A stretch of DNA of 18,203 nucleotides from Alistipes sp. CAG:831 (GTDB lineage Bacteria; Bacteroidota; Bacteroidia; Bacteroidales; UBA932): contig HF990389.1 of NCBI GenBank assembly GCA_000432775.1, positions 15,453-33,655 of the forward strand, in the 5' to 3' direction. How positions within the stretch are numbered: position 1 is the first letter of the stretch; each line of letters starts with the position of its first letter. This document shows, in pieces, positions 14,560 through 18,203 of the stretch. Both the position numbers and the translations under genes were made by a program. The notes beneath the pieces were generated by a model. It ran no database searches and had not been told where the DNA came from. It saw nothing but the letters and a program-made list of their open reading frames with translations.

Positions 14560-15564
14560 TTATTTATTCAAACCTATCAGCCATGCCGGATTGCTGCGGA
14601 CCAGCAAATTAATGTCGCTTTGAGAGACTCCGGCTGATCGTAATTTTACGATACAATCCCTCATACCCTCGATGGGGTGCGGCATCACTGCTTGACCCAA
14701 GTCAGTGGAAATGAAACTCCTCGAAGGGTCGATGCGGACAAAACCGGCAAACTCCCCGATGCTCTGCCGTGGATACTGCGGCATCTTCGTACCTTCTCCC
14801 CACAGGCAGGGCAGGTAGCAGTATTCGATGTACGCACCGAGGTCGATGCACTGCCGGATCTGCCCGGCTGTCATTTTCCAGAAATGAGCATTGGCGTGAG
14901 TGACGACAAACCTGTCCACACCTATTTCCCGGGCCTTGCTGGCGAGAACGATACTTTCCTGCGGAGAAGCGTGCCCGGTGGCGAAGATGATGCCGGCCTC
15001 CGCACATATTTCCATCACACGGATGACCTCGGGCAGTACCCGTCCGTTGGAATCCAGGACTGGGATGCCTTTCTCTCCCCTGCCCTCACATTGATAGTGG
15101 TATGCCGCATCGAGCGTGGGCATCCAGATGCACCGGCACAGGCCGCCGCTTGTCTCAACGGCTTTCCGCGCGGCGAACGGATTTACCTTGTCTCCATGCA
15201 CCCGGTTCATGCAGAAACTGCCGAAACACTCCGCTTCCGGTAACGCCTGGCGGATGATGTATGCCCGGTCGTGGCAGCTGAAGTCATTGGACTTGAACAT
15301 CACGGCACGGTATCCTGCACGCATGGCATCCCGCATGAAACCGTATTCATCCACCGAACGTTCCCGCGAATCGGGGCGGCAGTGCAGGTGGATGTCGCAC
15401 ACGCCTTTCAGCATACCGTCTCCGTCCTGCTCAGTCCGTTCCTTGCGTTCCTGCAGCAAATTCATTGACTGTCCGGGCATTGCCGTAGAAACGAGCAAAG
15501 CCCCTCCGGTCACTACAGAGGTTCTGATGAATCCCCTCCTGCTTATTTTATCATCCGTTCTCAT
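14560..15564 (-). CDS. DUF6282 amidohydrolase-like protein with Tat signal
   Basis: The 334-residue protein begins with a twin-arginine motif (S-R-R-G-F-I-R at 8-14) and hydrophobic stretch, then a metal-dependent hydrolase-like domain starting at C-D-I-H-L-H (D57, H59, H61). Further candidate metal ligands are in A-T-G-H-A-S and V-T-H-A-N-A-H, and a late S-T-D-L-G-Q aspartate. This fits DUF6282, a poorly characterised amidohydrolase-superfamily group. It would act outside the cytoplasm on an unknown ester, amide or lactone. The ATG at 15564 overlaps the stop of the small upstream gene by 4 bp (ATGA), so translation is coupled. It is the second gene of the six-gene operon. Confidence 0.85.
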   Translation of the reverse strand: MRTDDKISRRGFIRTSVVTGGALLVSTAMPGQSMNLLQERKERTEQDGDGMLKGVCDIHLHCRPDSRERSVDEYGFMRDAMRAGYRAVMFKSNDFSCHDRAYIIRQALPEAECFGSFCMNRVHGDKVNPFAARKAVETSGGLCRCIWMPTLDAAYHYQCEGRGEKGIPVLDSNGRVLPEVIRVMEICAEAGIIFATGHASPQESIVLASKAREIGVDRFVVTHANAHFWKMTAGQIRQCIDLGAYIEYCYLPCLWGEGTKMPQYPRQSIGEFAGFVRIDPSRSFISTDLGQAVMPHPIEGMRDCIVKLRSAGVSQSDINLLVRSNPAWLIGLNK

Positions 15565-15758
15565 TGAATTATGGCTTTAAGTATTTCCATCTCATTCGGT
15601 TCCAAAAATATCGGTGCGTCTGACCGAACACCTCCCCTGCCCTCGCAGGACAGCTCCCCGGCGAGGAAGCCGCGCAAGAGCCGTTGCGGCGTGACATGAT
15701 GACGGTAAGCGATAAAGCATACCGCATCGTCCTCGCACAGTCCTTCAAGATATTTCAT
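15561..15758 (-). CDS. Small protein of unknown function, first gene of the six-gene operon
   Basis: Sixty-five residues from the ATG at 15758. An in-frame TTG at 15788 would start inside the promoter -7 box and is rejected. The protein is mildly acidic with no signal peptide or membrane segment. Visible pieces are an N-terminal helix (M-K-Y-L-E-G-L-C-E-D-D-A-V-C-F-I-A-Y-R), a central V-T-P-Q-R-L-L-R-G-F-L helix, and a C-terminal L-E-P-N-E-M-E-I-L-K-A-I. The conserved-looking V-T-P-Q and the overlap with the DUF6282 gene (4 bp) suggest a real gene, perhaps an adaptor or regulator. I do not recognise a family. Confidence 0.65.
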   Translation of the reverse strand: MKYLEGLCEDDAVCFIAYRHHVTPQRLLRGFLAGELSCEGRGGVRSDAPIFLEPNEMEILKAIIQ

Positions 15759-15785
15759 TGCCTCATTACTTGATTTTACGTGACG

Positions 15786-15793
15786 CAAAATTA
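15786..15793 (-). promoter_or_regulatory. -7 promoter element of the six-gene operon
   Basis: TAATTTTG on the minus strand, an exact TAnnTTTG match, ending 27 bp before the ATG at 15758. No TTG sits 19-21 nt upstream; instead a perfect palindrome occupies that region (15804-15817). An activator-dependent promoter is plausible. Confidence 0.65.
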
Positions 15794-15803
15794 TGACGCC
15801 GCG

Positions 15804-15817
15804 TACATGCTCATGTA
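15804..15817. promoter_or_regulatory. Palindromic candidate operator (TACATG-CT-CATGTA)
   Basis: A perfect 6-2-6 inverted repeat lies between the divergent promoters of the six-gene operon and the AraC gene. It begins 11 bp upstream of the -7 box of the former. A related half, ATGTAC, lies at 15834-15839. The 8-mer TACATGCT also occurs next to the AKR-pair promoter at 3932-3939. It is a candidate binding site for the AraC regulator at 15907, although AraC proteins more often bind direct repeats. Confidence 0.35.
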
Positions 15818-15890
15818 ATCATAAATCGGCAGAATGTACCAATTTCACTGAGATTGGAGTCTGCGCGTGAGATTCACAATAAAAAATGCG

Positions 15891-15898
15891 TATATTTG
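15891..15898 (+). promoter_or_regulatory. -7 promoter element of the second AraC gene
   Basis: TATATTTG is an exact -7 match, ending 8 bp before the ATG at 15907. It overlaps codons that would follow an upstream ATG at 15886, which argues for the later start and for a very short or absent 5' leader. No standard -33 TTG is seen. Confidence 0.5.
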
Positions 15899-15906
15899 GC
15901 TTCATC

Positions 15907-16809
15907 ATGAGCAGGATATTGAAAGTAAGGAATGTAAACGACTACGCCCGGTACCTCGGCAGCCCGGAGCAGCACCCGCTGGTCTGCGTGGTGGACTATG
16001 CCGAGGTGTCTCCGATACGCCACAGTCTGAACAACTACAGTGTGTACGGTCTATTTCTCCGGGACGATGCGGATGTGGAGCTGGAGTACGGCTGCGGCAA
16101 ATACGACTACAACAAGGGGACGCTGCTCTGCGTGGCTCCCGGTCAGATAGGCGGCAAGGAGGACAACGGAGAACGGATGTCCATTACCGGCTGGGCGCTC
16201 CTGTTCCATCCCGACCTGCTCCACGGCTTTCCGCTCGAACGGCACATCAGGGGCTACTCGTTTTTCGACTACCGGGTGAACGAGGCCCTGCACATGACCG
16301 ATGAGGAGCACGACATCATGGTATCGCTGATGAGGCAGATCCGCGAAGAACTGGACAAGAGGCCGGACGGACTCCAGCAGGCCATCATCGTAGGATATAT
16401 CGAGCTGGCCCTCAATTTCTGCCAGCGTTTCTACAACCGTCAGTTCATTACCCGTAAAATCGAGAACTCCGACATCCTGGTCCGTTTCGACAGCCTGCTC
16501 CGCAGCTACTTCGAGGATGGGCTCCAGCTCTCCCACGGCCTGCCTACCGTGCAGTACTGCGCGGACAAGCTGTGCATGTCGGCCAACTATTTCGGGGACG
16601 TGATAAAAAAGACAACCGGGGATACGGCAGGCAACCATATCCGCCGGTTCGTTATCCAGCTTGCCAAGAACGGGCTTGCTTCCGGTGAAACCGCGTCGCA
16701 GGTATCGGACCGGCTCGGCTTCGAATACACCCAGCATTTCAGCCGTATGTTCAAAAAATCAGAAGGCATCACTCCGTCGGAATACCACCAACGCCTCCAT
16801 TCCCGCTGA
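15907..16809 (+). CDS. AraC-family transcriptional regulator
   Basis: 300 residues from the ATG at 15907. The N-terminal region (about 1-190) is a cupin-type sensor, with P-I-R-H-S-L-N-N-Y-S-V-Y-G and C-V-A-P-G-Q-I-G-G-K-E-D-N-G-E stretches. The C-terminal approximately 90 residues form the AraC HTH pair, including V-Q-Y-C-A-D-K-L-C-M-S-A-N-Y-F and the ending Q-H-F-S-R-M-F-K-K-x-x-G-I-T-P-S-E-Y. An ATG at 15886 adds seven residues but lies ahead of the -7 box at 15891. It is divergent from the six-gene operon (148 bp between starts), which it most likely controls. It is convergent with the flavodoxin gene (14 bp between stops). The effector is unknown. Confidence 0.92.
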   Translation: MSRILKVRNVNDYARYLGSPEQHPLVCVVDYAEVSPIRHSLNNYSVYGLFLRDDADVELEYGCGKYDYNKGTLLCVAPGQIGGKEDNGERMSITGWALLFHPDLLHGFPLERHIRGYSFFDYRVNEALHMTDEEHDIMVSLMRQIREELDKRPDGLQQAIIVGYIELALNFCQRFYNRQFITRKIENSDILVRFDSLLRSYFEDGLQLSHGLPTVQYCADKLCMSANYFGDVIKKTTGDTAGNHIRRFVIQLAKNGLASGETASQVSDRLGFEYTQHFSRMFKKSEGITPSEYHQRLHSR

Positions 16810-16823
16810 GCAGTCCACTGAAA

Positions 16824-17810
16824 TCAATCCTCCAGCGAGAGCGTCACTCTCACATCGCCTTCGCCCAATGCAGCCTTCAGTTCTGTCTGCGAGATATTGT
16901 CTATCTTTCCCAAGCGGGTAAAGTTCCATGAGTTGGTGTCGTAATAGATGACGAAGTTGTGCCCCTGGTAGAGAATTAGGTCACCGGGGCCCGTGGTAGT
17001 CGGCCGGTCATTGCGCGGCAGACTTATACCGAGCGTACCGACCTTTTCCATATCGGCATATTCCTCCATATCCACAGTGATGTCGCCTTTGGCAAGCTGT
17101 TCCACCAATGCCTGTGCGGAAGTGTTGTCAACCAATGTTGCGGTAAATGTCCGGCCTCCTTCGACCGTCAGTCTGATCTTGTTGTTTCCCATATCTGCAT
17201 TTATTTGATTATCTGAAATTTGCATCTCTTCCAACCAGACGGAGACGAGTGATTCCATGCTGTTCAGCGAGCTTGATGTGAGCAGCAGTGATTCTGTAAA
17301 AACGGCATCAGGAACAAGCGATGCGGCATCCCTTTCGGAGGTACCTATGCCGCTGCTACCGCTACTGGCAAAAAGGGCTATACGCTTGCCGGCCAGCAGA
17401 TCGGCATGCTCATGCAGGAATGCCTGCATAGGAGTGGCCATGTGTCCGTACCATATAGGGTAGCCTACGAACACAATGTCGTAAGTGTCAAAATTTTCAA
17501 CGGATGTGGCGACCGCCGGATAATCGCCTTGCTCAATCGCCGCAAGCTCAGCACCGGCTCTGTCAAGCATGGCATTGTAGTCGTCCTCATACGGTGTATC
17601 CGGCACGACTTCTATCATATCGCAGCCCAAAGCTGTGCTTATGGCCTGCGCCATGCGCTCCGTGTTGCCGGTACGGGAGCAGTAGAGTACAATACAGCTG
17701 CCGGACTCAGACTGCTCCTGACCGTCCGTCCCTGGGCCGACGGCAGTACATGATGCCGTGCTGACGAGAGCGGCCGACAGCATCATCTGTATAAGGAAAA
17801 TTCTTCTCAT
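16824..17810 (-). CDS. Lipoprotein flavodoxin fused to cyclophilin-like domain
   Basis: The 328-residue protein starts with a lipoprotein signal (S-T-A-S-C, acylated Cys21). Residues about 38-197 are a flavodoxin domain with the FMN phosphate loop SRTGNT at 45-50 and the loops G-Y-P-I-W-Y-G-H and S-S-G-S-S-G-I-G. Residues about 208-328 are a cyclophilin-like beta-barrel domain (K-I-R-L-T-V-E-G-G-R-T-F-T-A-T-L-V-D-N-T, then G-D-L-I-L-Y-Q-G-H-N-F-V-I-Y-Y). Flavodoxins carry electrons on FMN, usually in the cytoplasm; this one should be membrane-anchored outside it. Such flavodoxin/cyclophilin-like pairings recur in gut anaerobes, but their role is not established. It has its own promoter (-7 at 17846-17839) and a 5' leader hairpin. 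It could donate electrons to the Tat-exported Fe-S AKR; that is inference. Confidence 0.92.
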   Translation of the reverse strand: MRRIFLIQMMLSAALVSTASCTAVGPGTDGQEQSESGSCIVLYCSRTGNTERMAQAISTALGCDMIEVVPDTPYEDDYNAMLDRAGAELAAIEQGDYPAVATSVENFDTYDIVFVGYPIWYGHMATPMQAFLHEHADLLAGKRIALFASSGSSGIGTSERDAASLVPDAVFTESLLLTSSSLNSMESLVSVWLEEMQISDNQINADMGNNKIRLTVEGGRTFTATLVDNTSAQALVEQLAKGDITVDMEEYADMEKVGTLGISLPRNDRPTTTGPGDLILYQGHNFVIYYDTNSWNFTRLGKIDNISQTELKAALGEGDVRVTLSLED

Positions 17811-17813
17811 ATT

Positions 17814-17839
17814 GCATTGTATTTAAAAAAACACAATGC
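17814..17839 (-). promoter_or_regulatory. Hairpin in the leader of the flavodoxin gene
   Basis: GCATTGT (17814-17820) and ACAATGC (17833-17839) are perfect 7-bp arms around a 12-nt AT-rich loop. In the mRNA this hairpin would end 3 nt before the ATG at 17810 and could limit ribosome access. Its outer arm overlaps the last base of the -7 box, so part of it may lie upstream of the transcription start, in which case it would be an operator. Confidence 0.4.
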
Positions 17840-17846
17840 AAAATTA
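17839..17846 (-). promoter_or_regulatory. -7 promoter element of the flavodoxin gene
   Basis: TAATTTTG followed by C on the minus strand, identical in its first nine bases to the boxes at 3933-3926 and 15793-15786. The ATG lies 28 bp downstream. No -33 TTG has normal spacing. Confidence 0.6.
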
Positions 17847-17935
17847 CCCGCCGGCGACCACACAGGAGTAGATATTTCCCGGCAATAAGTAACAATTTCA
17901 CGGAATCAGCTCACGCCTCGGGAAACATCCACACC

Positions 17936-18203
17936 CTACAGCTTCCCGACCTCTTCTGCCGTAAGCCCGGTAATCTCAGATATGACCTCAACAGGAATCC
18001 CCTTGGCTTTCATTCCCCTGGCATTCCTTATGCGTTCCTCCTGCTGACCTTGTTCCAGTCCCTGTTTCATGCCTTTCTCCAGCCCTTGCTCCATGCCCTG
18101 TTTCATGCCTTTCTCCAGCCCTTGCTCCATGCCCTGTTTCATGCCTTCCTCCAGCCCTTGCTTCATACCTCTTTCCATACCCCTCTCCATACCTTTAGCC
18201 ATA
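17936..18203 (-). CDS. C-terminal tail of a probable Rpn-family (PD-(D/E)XK) nuclease/putative transposase, runs off right edge
   Basis: At least 89 codons are visible, with the stop TAG at 17938-17936; the start is outside the window and the ATG at 18202 is probably internal. The sequence is a run of about 12 tetrapeptides of the form G-[ML]-x-[RQKE], then Q-Q-E-E-R-I-R-N-A-R-G-M-K-A-K-G-I, and a terminal I-S-E-I-T-G-L-T-A-E-E-V-G-K-L. That ending matches the C-terminus of Rpn/PDDEXK transposase-like proteins, whose nuclease domain would lie to the right and is not visible. The tetrad repeats predict a highly charged helix. The family call rests on the tail only. Confidence 0.7.
   Translation of the reverse strand, partial: MAKGMERGMERGMKQGLEEGMKQGMEQGLEKGMKQGMEQGLEKGMKQGLEQGQQEERIRNARGMKAKGIPVEVISEITGLTAEEVGKL
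18060..18167 (-). repeat. Three 36-bp tandem repeats within the Rpn-like gene
   Basis: Units at 18060-18095, 18096-18131 and 18132-18167. The first two are identical; the third differs at a few bases. Each encodes 12 residues (three G-x-x-x tetrads), so gain or loss of a unit keeps the frame. Arrays of this kind are prone to slippage. Confidence 0.9.

Noticed and set aside
18060..18167. CRISPR-like array of 36-bp repeats
   Set aside because: Repeats are directly adjacent with no spacers and are an in-frame part of a coding sequence.

Overview
This window comes from a Bacteroidota genome, most likely a gut Bacteroidales of moderately high GC; I cannot name the genus. The basis is the promoter type. 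Several gene starts are preceded by the -7 box TAnnTTTG typical of Bacteroidota (TAATTTTG at 3926-3933, 15786-15793 and 17839-17846 on the minus strand; TAACTTTG at 4902-4909, TATTTTTG at 6964-6971 and TATATTTG at 15891-15898 on the plus strand). Shine-Dalgarno sequences are mostly weak, and the proteins are of typical Bacteroidales kinds (Tat/lipoprotein oxidoreductases, DUF6282, an Rpn-type tail).

Layout. 1-413 (-) is the N-terminal part of a PhzF-family protein. 556-2187 (+) is an M28 lipoprotein peptidase. 2202-3898 (-) is a translationally coupled pair of aldo/keto reductases (AKRs), divergent from an AraC-type regulator at 4037-4867 (+). 4915-6057 (+) is an MscS-type channel. 6062-8744 (+) is a patch of acyltransferase genes: an N-terminally truncated hexapeptide-repeat acetyltransferase, a chloramphenicol-acetyltransferase-like protein, and a GrpB-GNAT fusion carrying an in-frame amber codon. 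8733-10651 (-) is an operon of flavin reductase, AKR and a broken carboxymuconolactone decarboxylase (CMD)-family gene. 10789-15758 (-) is a six-gene operon: small unknown protein, Tat-exported DUF6282 protein, Tat-exported Fe-S AKR, lipoprotein antibiotic-biosynthesis-monooxygenase (ABM) domain protein, AKR, and a frameshifted secreted amidohydrolase. It is divergent from a second AraC regulator at 15907-16809 (+). 16824-17810 (-) is a lipoprotein flavodoxin/cyclophilin-like fusion. 17936 to the right edge (-) is the repeat-rich tail of what looks like an Rpn-family nuclease.

How the parts fit. Five AKRs, a flavin reductase, a flavodoxin, an ABM-domain protein, a CMD-family remnant and two metal-dependent hydrolases lie within about 15.6 kb, with two divergent AraC regulators. 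This looks like an inducible redox/detoxification or small-molecule catabolic locus. Many of its enzymes carry Sec, lipoprotein or Tat export signals, although their families are usually cytoplasmic. The substrate cannot be read from sequence.

Four genes between 6.1 and 11.8 kb are damaged: truncated acetyltransferase, amber in grpB-GNAT, stop plus 3' truncation in CMD, and a 1-nt deletion in the amidohydrolase. This suggests either local decay or uncorrected sequence errors. No tRNA, rRNA, CRISPR array, transposase or integrase was recognised.
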